A stretch of DNA of 64,000 bases, taken from Promethearchaeota archaeon (lineage in GTDB: Archaea; Asgardarchaeota; Lokiarchaeia; Sigyniarchaeales; SOKP01). Below, one piece after another: positions 28,572-38,018 of the stretch. Within the stretch, counting starts at the first letter, position 1, and the number at the start of each line of letters is the position of its first letter. Below the pieces are notes generated by a model, which searched no databases, was not told where the DNA came from, and was given only the letters and a program-made list of their open reading frames with translations. Made by a program: the position numbers and the translations under genes. The DNA lies in contig JAHPZI010000022.1 of assembly GCA_019058295.1 (NCBI GenBank), forward strand, positions 92,316 through 156,315, given 5' to 3'.

Positions 28572-30288
28572 TTAATGGCGTTTGTGCTCTTAAGGCCTTT
28601 TTGTTGATTTTACCAACCTCTGTTAAAGTAATTTCTTCAACAAATTCAAAGATTTTAGGAACCTCGTAAGGAGCACATTTTTCTTTTGCAAATGCAGTAA
28701 TGTCCTCGATGAGTGCTTCTTCATTGCCATCATATTCGTATTTCGAACTTAATTGGATAAATGCTTTTACAAACTCCGAACCTGGGCGATCAGGATTCTT
28801 AACTCCGATTAACGCCATGAGTTCAATAGCAGGATGCTCTGTCAAAATATCTTCAACTTTAGAAGAGAACACTTTAAAACCTCCTACAATTATCATATCC
28901 TTTGTTCTATCTACAACTGTTATAAAACCGTCTTCGTCCATAAACCCGACATCTCCTGTATGGATATATCCATCTTTATCAATCGTATTTGCTGTTTCCT
29001 CTGGTTTGTTATAATAACCTTTCATTACTACTGGACTCTTTACACAAATCTCTCCGGGTTCACCTAAGGGCATTTCTTCACCAGTATCTGTGTCAAGAAT
29101 TTTAAGATCTGTATTTAGAAAGGGAATTCCAACCGTTCCAAGTCTCTTTGGTTTTACAGCGGGATTCATACTAAAGATAGCCACAGTCTCCGTCATTCCC
29201 AAAAGCTCCAGAATCTTATTCTCACCCACAATTGCTTCTAATTGCTTTTGAGCATCAACGGGAAATGGCGATGCTCCAGAGATGCAAATTTCACAATTTG
29301 AATGGTCCAATCTTTTGAATTTTCTCGTATTTATGAGGAGTTGGTATAAACTTGGGACATTTGTTAAAACCTTAGGTCTGTACTTTTTAATCGCATTACA
29401 TATCGTAAGCGTGTCACGAGGATCTGGTAAAAGGACTTGTAACCAAGCATAATTCAAACAATTCATTCCGAATGCTAGACCTCCTATATGGAAAAAGGGA
29501 AAACCAGATATTGCGCATTCACCCCCTTTCTCCATATTTAACCAAGCACTCACTATGCATAAGTTAGCAACGAAATTGCTATGAGTTAACATTGCACCTT
29601 TAGGGGGACCCGTTGTACCTCCTGTGTACATAATGAACGCTAAATCTTGTGGAGAGATATCAACGCTAACTGGATCAGATGAAATTTTTGACATAACATC
29701 ATCCCAAAAATCTAATATCTTAATTCCTTCTAAAGGGGTGATTTTCCCTGAGGGAATCTCTCTGACAGCTCTTATTTTTGCTTGATCTTCTTTAGAAAAG
29801 GATCCTATAACACTAGTCCATACTACAAGTTTTAGCTTCGCTTTTGAAGCTACATTTTTAAGACGAAATTCAAAAATAGCGTCAAGTGTAACGAGAGCCA
29901 CTTGTTTGTCTTCTGCAGCTAAATCATTTATTTGATGGAGCATTTGTAGATCGGACATTAGCGGGGATACTCCAGAAACAATACAACCGGCTTTTAGACC
30001 TCCGAACACAGAGATCAAATATTCAGGTATGTTTGGCAAGTTTATGGCTACTATATCACCCTTCTTAAAACCATTTTCAATTAGCATGTTAGCAAAGATA
30101 TTCGACATTCTATCTAATTCTTCAATTGTTGTCTCCACATTTTGAAAGGACCACGCAATTTCTTTTCCGTAATTCTCAAAAGTATCCTTAAAAATATCAA
30201 GGATAGTTTTATTCCATAACTCCGGGTCTAGGTCCTCACAATGATCGTCCCACGATTTCTTCCAGAATCTTTCACTATAAGTTGGCAT
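28561..30288 (-). CDS. Acyl-CoA synthetase (AMP-forming, ANL superfamily)
   Basis: FIMYTGGTTGPPKGAMLTHSNF, YIHTGDVGFMDEDGFITVVDRTKDMIIVGGFKVF, EVGKINKKAL. Confidence 0.92.
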   Translation of the reverse strand: MPTYSERFWKKSWDDHCEDLDPELWNKTILDIFKDTFENYGKEIAWSFQNVETTIEELDRMSNIFANMLIENGFKKGDIVAINLPNIPEYLISVFGGLKAGCIVSGVSPLMSDLQMLHQINDLAAEDKQVALVTLDAIFEFRLKNVASKAKLKLVVWTSVIGSFSKEDQAKIRAVREIPSGKITPLEGIKILDFWDDVMSKISSDPVSVDISPQDLAFIMYTGGTTGPPKGAMLTHSNFVANLCIVSAWLNMEKGGECAISGFPFFHIGGLAFGMNCLNYAWLQVLLPDPRDTLTICNAIKKYRPKVLTNVPSLYQLLINTRKFKRLDHSNCEICISGASPFPVDAQKQLEAIVGENKILELLGMTETVAIFSMNPAVKPKRLGTVGIPFLNTDLKILDTDTGEEMPLGEPGEICVKSPVVMKGYYNKPEETANTIDKDGYIHTGDVGFMDEDGFITVVDRTKDMIIVGGFKVFSSKVEDILTEHPAIELMALIGVKNPDRPGSEFVKAFIQLSSKYEYDGNEEALIEDITAFAKEKCAPYEVPKIFEFVEEITLTEVGKINKKALRAQTPLINQ

Positions 30289-30408
30289 TTTAGATCATTT
30301 TGTATTAAAATGGATTGTAATAGTAATAATTATAAAACTTAGTTATAAATTTTTACTACGTATAAAATAAAGAAAGAAAAAAAGGAATTTAAAAAATAAT
30401 CAATGTGC

Positions 30409-32130
30409 TTATTGCCTTAATACTTTCTTGTCAATTTTCCCGACAGTTGTCAGTTCTAACTCTTCTTGTATTTCAATTATTTTAGGAACTTCGTAAGGAG
30501 CACAGTTATCTTTCGCAAACTTTATGATATCCTCTTTTAAGGCCTCCTCGTTGCCATCATATTCATAGTCAGGATCTAATTGGATAAAAGCCTTGACAAT
30601 TTCAGAGCCTGGTCGATCAGGATTAGGAATTCCAATCAGCGCAATCATTCCGATCGCAGGATGTTTAGTTAGAGTATCTTCTACTTTCGAAGAAAACACC
30701 TTAAACCCGCTTACAATAATCATGTCCTTAGTACGATCTACAATTCGAAGGTAGCCTTCCTCGTCCATGATTGCCACATCACCAGTATGCATATATCCAT
30801 CAGCGTCAATTGCTTTCTTAGTTTCTTCTGGTTTATTTAAATAACCTTTCATCACCATGGGTCCTCGTACGCAAATCTCTCCAGCTTCTCCTAATGGAAC
30901 TTCTTCTCCCGTATCAGGATCTACCAGTTTTAGTTCTGTATTTAGAAGTGGTAAGCCAATGGAGCCTAATTTCCTTTTTCCTCTATAAGGATTTGCTGTC
31001 GTTAGCGGACTTGTTTCTGTCATTCCGTATACTTCACATAATTTTCCCTCACCGACCATACTTTCTAATTTTTTCTGAGACTCCTTCGGAAATGGTGAAG
31101 CAGCAGAAATGCAAATTTCTAGATTTGAATGATCTAATCTCTTAAATTTTCTAAAATTTAATAAAATCTGAAAAAGTGAAGGTACGTTTACAATACAAGT
31201 TGGTTTATATTGTTTTATTTGATTACATATGTACAGCGCATCTCTTGGGTCTGCCACTAAGCACTGCGTCCATCCCAAATAAATGCAATTCTCACAGAAG
31301 CATAATCCAGCAATATGGAAGAAAGGGAATCCAGATAACGCAACTCCAGTTCCTTTATCCCAACCAAGCCATGTTTGAATGATTAATAGGTCGGATACGA
31401 TATTTCTATGGGTGAGCATTGCTCCTTTAGGAGGGCCTGTAGTTCCTCCAGTGTATTGGATAAAACCTAAATCGTCGGGAGATATTTTAACATCTGGATC
31501 TTCAGTTGAATACTTTGCTAAAACATCATCATGATAATCTAGAACTGTTTTTCCTTCTAACGGAGTAACCTCTCCCGAAGGAATATCTCTTACAGCTTTA
31601 ATTTTCGCTTGGTCTTCCTTTGAAAAAGAACCAATGACGCTTGTTGTTATTACAAGTTTCAGCTGTGGCAATTTTTTTTCAATATTTTTCAATCTATGCT
31701 GAAAAATGGCATCTAACGTAACTAGTGCTATATTATTTCCGCTACTTCCTAAGTCGTTTATTTGATAATGCATTTGAACATCTGACATAAGTGGGCTTAC
31801 TCCCGAAACAACACATCCTGCCTTAAGCGTGCCGACAAAAGAGTATACGTATTCGGGAATATTTGGTAAATTTATTCCTACAACATCGCCTTTCTTAAAT
31901 CCATTTTCAATTAACATATTGGCAAATTGATTAGAATATTTATCTAAATCGGCGAATGTAATTTCGAGGCCCTGAAATGCCAACGCAACTTTATCTGGAA
32001 GATTTTTAAGTGAATTTCTAATCGCATCAGGATAAGATGTTTCAAATAATTTAGGATCTATATCGTCCAGTCCTTCATCCCATGATTTTTTCCAGAATCT
32101 TTCACTATATTTTGACATAATAATATACAC
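30409..32130 (-). CDS. Acyl-CoA synthetase (AMP-forming, ANL superfamily), tandem paralog
   Basis: FIQYTGGTTGPPKGAMLTHRNI, YMHTGDVAIMDEEGYLRIVDRTKDMIIVSGFKVF, TVGKIDKKVLRQ. Confidence 0.92.
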   Translation of the reverse strand: MYIIMSKYSERFWKKSWDEGLDDIDPKLFETSYPDAIRNSLKNLPDKVALAFQGLEITFADLDKYSNQFANMLIENGFKKGDVVGINLPNIPEYVYSFVGTLKAGCVVSGVSPLMSDVQMHYQINDLGSSGNNIALVTLDAIFQHRLKNIEKKLPQLKLVITTSVIGSFSKEDQAKIKAVRDIPSGEVTPLEGKTVLDYHDDVLAKYSTEDPDVKISPDDLGFIQYTGGTTGPPKGAMLTHRNIVSDLLIIQTWLGWDKGTGVALSGFPFFHIAGLCFCENCIYLGWTQCLVADPRDALYICNQIKQYKPTCIVNVPSLFQILLNFRKFKRLDHSNLEICISAASPFPKESQKKLESMVGEGKLCEVYGMTETSPLTTANPYRGKRKLGSIGLPLLNTELKLVDPDTGEEVPLGEAGEICVRGPMVMKGYLNKPEETKKAIDADGYMHTGDVAIMDEEGYLRIVDRTKDMIIVSGFKVFSSKVEDTLTKHPAIGMIALIGIPNPDRPGSEIVKAFIQLDPDYEYDGNEEALKEDIIKFAKDNCAPYEVPKIIEIQEELELTTVGKIDKKVLRQ

Positions 32131-32325
32131 AATTATTTTTATTAGATAAATTTAGCTTGTTATAACTTATATTGATATGATTAGTTATAAAGATTTTATT
32201 TTAATAGAATTAATTTTTTGAGAGGTTATCAAAATTATTAAAAATGTTAAAAGCTATTAACAGATTTTAATAAAAGTCTTTAACAAATTTTAACAATCTG
32301 AATAATATTTGTATTAATGTAATTT

Positions 32326-32625
32326 TTATAACGATTGTTTTATTTCACTTAGTTTTGTTTGGAAATTCTCAATATCCATTTTAGATATTATATTGTCATT
32401 TATTTTAATAATTAATTTTAAAAAATCCTTAATTAAGGGATGTTCTACAACAGTAGTAGTTTGATTTAATGTGTTAACATCAAAAATCAGGGCAGAATCT
32501 AATATCTCACCAGTTCCAAGTATATCCCTTAATACTAATTCACAGTTTTCTGTATAGCTTAATATTGTAATATCCTCCCCGATTTGAGAACCATCGTTTT
32601 TTTTTATTATTTTAAATTCACACAT
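32326..32625 (-). CDS. CooT-like small candidate nickel-binding protein with C-terminal extension
   Basis: MCEFKIIKKNDGSQIGEDITILSYTENCELVLRDILGTGEILDSALIFDVN: Met-Cys N-terminus and small-domain pattern like the CooT family; divergent from cdhB/cdhC. Confidence 0.6.
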   Translation of the reverse strand: MCEFKIIKKNDGSQIGEDITILSYTENCELVLRDILGTGEILDSALIFDVNTLNQTTTVVEHPLIKDFLKLIIKINDNIISKMDIENFQTKLSEIKQSL

Positions 32626-32768
32626 ATTTGATTTTTCCCTCTTTTTTAAAATCTATATTTTTTTATATAGTTTAATTTGAGAAAAACAAATTTTTTAATT
32701 TATTTTAAATAAACCTAAGTATAACAATAGTTTTAAATAATTAAATAAAACTGAAAAAACTACGAAAA

Positions 32769-33311
32769 TTGATAGAAATGGCAAGACCGTATCAAAAAGC
32801 GAACATACCAGGGCCAGAAATGGGTACATCCGTCTCTGACCCAAAAGTCATGGCAAATCTTTTAAAATCACCTGACAAGAGGAAAGTATTTGTTATTGGT
32901 GCAGAATCGTTGACATGGGAACTCGACGGGAAAAAAGTTGCAGATTACTTTATTGAAATTGCTAATAAATTAGATTGCGATGTAGTTGCTACAGGACATG
33001 CGTATAGTTATTTAAAGGGGAAAATTAATGCTGACAAACTATACGATATGTCATTGATAAACATTACAGGAAGACTAGTCGATATGGACTGGACGGGTTT
33101 AGATGGTGCGGGACAATATGAAATGGCGTTTTTTGGGGGTCATATAGTATATTATGTGTCCCAGACGTTGAGCCGAATTAAGAACTTTTCAAATTGGGTA
33201 AAAACAATAGACCTTGATAAGTATAGCCATCCAAATGCTCGTTTTAGCTTACCTAATTTAAGCGAAGCTGAATGGAAAACATTTTTAGAAAAAGTAATTG
33301 AATTATTATAA
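32769..33311 (+). CDS. cdhB: CO dehydrogenase/acetyl-CoA synthase epsilon subunit
   Basis: ARPYQKANIPGPEMGTSV...VFVIGAESLTWELDG; directly upstream of cdhC; likely ATG at 32778. Confidence 0.85.
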   Translation: MIEMARPYQKANIPGPEMGTSVSDPKVMANLLKSPDKRKVFVIGAESLTWELDGKKVADYFIEIANKLDCDVVATGHAYSYLKGKINADKLYDMSLINITGRLVDMDWTGLDGAGQYEMAFFGGHIVYYVSQTLSRIKNFSNWVKTIDLDKYSHPNARFSLPNLSEAEWKTFLEKVIELL

Positions 33312-33354
33312 AATAAATATAAGAAAGAAATAAAAATATGAGGAGATTTATGAT

Positions 33355-34779
33355 ATGAGTTTCGAATTTTTTGGAGGAACGAGTCCAGTCGATGTGGGTC
33401 CAGTATACGAAGGTGAACGGATTAGAGGAAAGCAAATGTATATCGAATTCGGTGGTCCAAAGGTGGAAAAACATTTTGAACTCTGCCGCGTTAACCAAGA
33501 TGCTACCGACGGAAAAGTAACAATTATTGGTCCAGACATTAAAGATATGGAAGAAGGATCTAGCGTTCCAATAGGCATTCACATAGAAGTTGCAGGACCT
33601 CAGTTGGAGGAAGACCTAGAAGCGGTATTCGAAAGAAGAATTCACGAGTTTTGTAACTTTGTTAATGGTATTATGCATCTCAACCAGAGATATACAAACT
33701 GGATGAGACTTAGTAAAACAGCTTACGAAAAGGGATTTGATTCGCTTAATATATTAGGGGCTATTTTAATTCGACTTTTCAAGGCTGAATTGCCAATAAT
33801 CGAAAAAGCGCAAGTTACATTTTATACGGATGCAGAAAAAATTAAAGAACCACATGCTATGGCAATGAAAGTTTATAATGCTAGGGATGAAAGAGCTCGC
33901 GGTTTGCATGACGAAGATGTAGATATGTATTACGGCTGTGTTTTATGCCAAAGCTTCGCCCCAACTCATGCGTGTTGTATAACTCCAGACAGAACATCTC
34001 TTTGTGGGAGTATTAATTGGTTTGATGCAAGAGCTGCAGCAAAAGTTGATCCTAAAGGACCTCTTTACGAAGTTCCACCAGGAGAATGCCTTGATGCTTT
34101 TGCTGGAGAATTTTCGGGAGTTAACGATATGATAAAAAAGCGCTCTCTAGGAGAAATTTCGCGTATCTATCTTTACTCCGGTATGGAATTTCCACATACT
34201 TCGTGTGGGTGTTTCGAAGCTATTGATTTTTTTATTCCAGAAACAGGAGTAGGACATGGTATTATTGACCGAAGTCATAATGGTGTGGCACTAAATGGAC
34301 TTCCATTTAGTGCGATGGCAAACCAAACTGGAGGGGGCAAACAAATGCCTGGTTTTAATGGAATAAGTATCCAATACATCCTTTCACCAAAATTTCAGCA
34401 ATATGATGGTGGAATTAAGATGGTTGTTTGGATGGGGAAGACAGTGAAGGACCGAATATATGAGTTACTCCCTGAAGATTTAAGAGATAAGATTGCTACT
34501 GAAGAGGATGTTAGTGATCTAAACGATTTACCTGCTTGGTTAGAAAAAGTGAAGCATCCAATCATAGAGACTGAAGAATACAAAGCTGCTGTTGCTGGGG
34601 TAGAAGAAGAAGAGGAATGGGAAGAAGAAGGAGCGATGATGCCTGTAGGAACTGTTGGAATGACGATTCCTGGCGTTGGAGGCGCAGGTGGATTTAAGGT
34701 GATATTGAAGAATTGCAAGATTCATGCGGAGAGCATTATAATCAAGAAAATCGAATCTAGAAGGGGCAAGAAGAAATAA
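33355..34779 (+). CDS. cdhC: CO dehydrogenase/acetyl-CoA synthase beta subunit (archaeal acetyl-CoA synthase)
   Basis: YYGCVLCQSFAPTHACCITPDRTSLCGSINWFDARAA (A-cluster Cys region), FPHTSCGCFEAI, GGFKVILKNCKIHAE C-terminus. Confidence 0.95.
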   Translation: MSFEFFGGTSPVDVGPVYEGERIRGKQMYIEFGGPKVEKHFELCRVNQDATDGKVTIIGPDIKDMEEGSSVPIGIHIEVAGPQLEEDLEAVFERRIHEFCNFVNGIMHLNQRYTNWMRLSKTAYEKGFDSLNILGAILIRLFKAELPIIEKAQVTFYTDAEKIKEPHAMAMKVYNARDERARGLHDEDVDMYYGCVLCQSFAPTHACCITPDRTSLCGSINWFDARAAAKVDPKGPLYEVPPGECLDAFAGEFSGVNDMIKKRSLGEISRIYLYSGMEFPHTSCGCFEAIDFFIPETGVGHGIIDRSHNGVALNGLPFSAMANQTGGGKQMPGFNGISIQYILSPKFQQYDGGIKMVVWMGKTVKDRIYELLPEDLRDKIATEEDVSDLNDLPAWLEKVKHPIIETEEYKAAVAGVEEEEEWEEEGAMMPVGTVGMTIPGVGGAGGFKVILKNCKIHAESIIIKKIESRRGKKK

Positions 34780-34905
34780 ATTTTTTTATTTTACTTTTTT
34801 TTTACTTTTACTATTTTACTTTTTTTGAAATACTTTTATATAAAATAGATATAAAAAAGATGCTTTAATTCAAAAGCATAAATCATTTTCTAACGAAAAA
34901 AAGTT

Positions 34906-35370
34906 TTATATATAATACCCAGTGCTATCTTCCGTGTATTTATTTTTATCGTCGTCGTTCTCGTCATCGTCGTCATGTTTACCCATCATTTTTTTATAAA
35001 ATGCTTTAATAATATCTTCTGGATCAGCGTTGGGATCAAGATCTTTAAAATCTCTTGGATCAATTTTGATAATTCCGCCTTGCTTAAATGGAACAAATTT
35101 ACTACGCATTTCCCTTTCTAATCTTTCTTCTCGCTTGGATTTCAGACTTAATTCTTTTTTCATTAATTCTTTTAATTCGTCAGCAACAATTTTATCTAAC
35201 TCGTCATTTTCGAGTTCTAATAACATATCATTCCCTAAAGTTTTAGTAAGTCGTTTAATGGCTTTTTCTCGTTTAATTTCTGAAATTTGACTTATAGAGT
35301 TTAAATTTAAAAGATTTAAGATATTAAGCCAATCTAGTTTAATTGTCCAAGAAAATTCTTTTTCTGACAT
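34906..35370 (-). CDS. Hypothetical protein with Asp-rich C-terminus
   Basis: Intact 154-aa ORF; charged helical middle, GKHDDDDENDDDKNKY tail. Confidence 0.5.
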   Translation of the reverse strand: MSEKEFSWTIKLDWLNILNLLNLNSISQISEIKREKAIKRLTKTLGNDMLLELENDELDKIVADELKELMKKELSLKSKREERLEREMRSKFVPFKQGGIIKIDPRDFKDLDPNADPEDIIKAFYKKMMGKHDDDDENDDDKNKYTEDSTGYYI

Positions 35371-35479
35371 ATTTTTAAATATTTTATTTTACAATTATAA
35401 TAATCTATTATTTTAGTTAAATTTTTTTTTATCCGTTAAGATAAACTCATTTGATAAATATATATTTAACCATTTTAAT

Positions 35480-35551
35480 CTATAAATGTAAATCGTTGGC
35501 AAATGAGGGCTATAAATGTATTCTCATCTATTTTAAATTCGCCTATAAATG
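35480..35551. repeat. Three copies of CTATAAATG spaced about 30 nt
   Basis: Exact 9-mers at 35480-35488, 35510-35518, 35543-35551. Confidence 0.6.
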
Positions 35552-35583
35552 AAATTAGTTCAAAAAGATTTGATTAAATTAAT

Positions 35584-35620
35584 GAAATAGATAAAATAGA
35601 CAAAATAGATAAGATACGCA
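35584..35620. repeat. Degenerate 9-nt tandem repeat (aaatagata-like)
   Basis: gaaatagat aaaatagac aaaatagat aagatacgc. Confidence 0.6.
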
Positions 35621-35631
35621 AATATCTGGGT

Positions 35632-35856
35632 TTAAGTAAAATAATGTTTAAAGGATTTTCTGAAGTCATCTATATATTCATTGTCAATTTCACCGAATTT
35701 TTTATTACTAAATCTACGACCAAGTGCCCTATTTTGTGTCCGTTCTTTAAGAATGGATATGTAGTGTTTAAAAGATCTCTCAAAATCACCAATATTTAAG
35801 CTATTGACCTCTGCGAATTTAACGAGCCCGAAACGATTTAATAAATCTTCAGTCAT
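35632..35856 (-). CDS. Small hypothetical protein with internal repeat
   Basis: 74-aa ORF with two copies of (I)(G/D)DF(E/R)(R/K)SFKHY. Confidence 0.45.
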   Translation of the reverse strand: MTEDLLNRFGLVKFAEVNSLNIGDFERSFKHYISILKERTQNRALGRRFSNKKFGEIDNEYIDDFRKSFKHYFT

Positions 35857-36154
35857 TTTTCATTTTCACTTCCTATCGTTATTTTCGTTTTGTTCAAATG
35901 ATTAATTAATTAATTAAATAAACATTTTTTTTTTTAATTTTTATAAAAGATGACGATTTCATATTTAAATATAATACTAATCTCCAGAATATCAGAGTTA
36001 GATAATTATTTATATTTATATTTTTAAAATCCACAAAAATTAGAATTTTTTTTTGAATTTGGTTAAATTTTATTGACATTAAATAATTAAGAGAAAAAGG
36101 GATAAAAAACAGTTAAATATAAAATACAACTTAATTTCTAGGAGTTGAATCGAA

Positions 36155-37093
36155 ATGAGTAGAAAAGTAGATGATAAGACTTATTTAAGTTATTTATTAC
36201 AATCTTTAAACGTAGATGATTTAAAACAAATTTGCCGAGATTTTGAAATCAAAGGTTTTTCAAAATTAACTAAAGCAAAATTAATTGAATTTATTCTTGA
36301 TTCTTTAGCTGAGGAAGAAATAAGGGAATTATTAAAACAGAAGGAATTAGAAATATTATCAAAAGAAATTGATCTAGCATTTAAAAAAATTACTGGTGAA
36401 GACAGAGAATCAATAAGTGCAATTAAGATAGTAAATCCAGAGAATCATGAGATTGAGATGGTGTTTAAAGGTTTTAATTGGGAGATTACGTCATTTCTGT
36501 CTATAACAAAAAAGAATATCGAAAATCCTGAAAGAGATTGTGATTGTCGAATAGGATCAAATATGGGTTTCTGCAATCATTTCTGGATTGGTTTCATCTT
36601 TTCCTTAAAAGAAGGTTATTTTAAACTCTCTGATTGGACATTAACATTATTACCGGATGATTTTGAGGAAAAAATTAAGTCAATAAAATTATCTAAAGGT
36701 GAGATTGGAGAGGAAAAAGCCGAATCAGTAAGTCTGGTTGATGAGAGCTCAGATTCTTTTCAATTAATGGGATATATTGACAAAAGCATAACGGTTTATG
36801 AAGGCGTAGTAGAAGATATTCTTGAAAGACAGCAAGATTTTCAAGGAAATATAACAGTGTATTATGTGGTTACGTTAAAGAATGCTAGATTCGGTCCAAG
36901 AGTACAGAAAAAAAGCGATTTCCGTGAAGAAGATATTGAAAAAATAGAGATATTAAAATTAAGAATAAGCGAAAAACTGTATACTGAGCATAATTTAAAA
37001 GAAGGAGATAATATTGGAGGAAATGGAAAATTAACAAAAGATATCATTCTAGGTTTTATCGTGAAGAATATTAGAAAAATTGAAAAAATATAA
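36155..37093 (+). CDS. SAP/Rho-N-like + SWIM zinc-finger protein of unknown function
   Basis: N-terminal LNVDDLKQICRDFEIKGFSKLTKAKLIEFIL (SAP-like); DCDCRIGSNMGFCNHFWIGFIF (SWIM CxCxnCxH); C-terminal OB-like beta-rich region. Confidence 0.65.
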   Translation: MSRKVDDKTYLSYLLQSLNVDDLKQICRDFEIKGFSKLTKAKLIEFILDSLAEEEIRELLKQKELEILSKEIDLAFKKITGEDRESISAIKIVNPENHEIEMVFKGFNWEITSFLSITKKNIENPERDCDCRIGSNMGFCNHFWIGFIFSLKEGYFKLSDWTLTLLPDDFEEKIKSIKLSKGEIGEEKAESVSLVDESSDSFQLMGYIDKSITVYEGVVEDILERQQDFQGNITVYYVVTLKNARFGPRVQKKSDFREEDIEKIEILKLRISEKLYTEHNLKEGDNIGGNGKLTKDIILGFIVKNIRKIEKI

Positions 37094-37108
37094 AATTTTA
37101 CGATTATC

Positions 37109-37900
37109 ATGGCTAGAACATATATAATGGCAAGACATTCTGCAGGTAATTCGATATATACTTATGAATTTATTGTTGTTATTATTATTTTGATTATTTT
37201 AATACTTTTTTGGAAGTTAAAAGATGATAGAAATTCGCTAATCGTTTACATTATTACAGGTATTATAGAAACAATCATTGAATTACTAGCGAGCATATCT
37301 GGAATTCGAACAATTGAAGAGACATATTTATTTGGAGTATTTTATGTTGGATTTCCCTTACTACAAATAATTATGGGATTTTTTGAGGGAGGTGTTATAT
37401 GTATAATAGCATATCACCTAATACAGGGAATACTGCTAAAAAACAAACTTTCTTTAAAGTTTTCACTCAGTTATCTCATAGTTACAACTATTATAATGAT
37501 GTTTTCAAGAGTGAGTGTATTTTTCAATGTATCACAAGATTCTAATAGCATTACAAGGAGAGAAATCTTTTCATTAGGCTCAATTATACTTCTTATTAGT
37601 TGTTATTTAGTTTCTTTTGGGTATTTCTTTCTAAATAAAAAGATTAATAAAAGAGACCGAATAAGTTTTTTGCTATGGTATTTATTTATTATAGCTGTAT
37701 ATTTTCCAGTGTTTCTAATCTCTCATATTACAATGACTCGTTTTATTGAAATTGAGCAAAATGGAACATATAAAGTAGCCCCTTTATTAGAACAAATTCT
37801 TGTCTTATATGTCTATGGCTTAGGATTAGAAGCAGGAGGTTTATTCCTCCCTTTTTACGTTATTATTCATCATTTTGATTTAATAGATCTTAGTGATTAG
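37109..37900 (+). CDS. Multi-TM membrane protein of unknown function
   Basis: About 7 hydrophobic helices; follows 36155-37093 by 15 nt. Confidence 0.5.
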   Translation: MARTYIMARHSAGNSIYTYEFIVVIIILIILILFWKLKDDRNSLIVYIITGIIETIIELLASISGIRTIEETYLFGVFYVGFPLLQIIMGFFEGGVICIIAYHLIQGILLKNKLSLKFSLSYLIVTTIIMMFSRVSVFFNVSQDSNSITRREIFSLGSIILLISCYLVSFGYFFLNKKINKRDRISFLLWYLFIIAVYFPVFLISHITMTRFIEIEQNGTYKVAPLLEQILVLYVYGLGLEAGGLFLPFYVIIHHFDLIDLSD

Positions 37901-38018
37901 AATAATTTGTTTTCTAAAGGCAAAATCCATAAAAGAATTGCATATTTATTAAGTAGTGAAAGCGTAAATTTTGCTATTTATTGGATAATAGATTTTTTTA
38001 GAATAAAGTGTAATTATT

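Noticed and set aside
28700-29014. 104-aa plus-strand ORF within acyl-CoA synthetase
   Set aside because: Shadow ORF of a clear ANL-family gene on the minus strand.
34395-34718. 107-aa minus-strand ORF rich in Ser/Pro/Thr
   Set aside because: Antisense to the acidic/Gly-rich C-terminus of CdhC.
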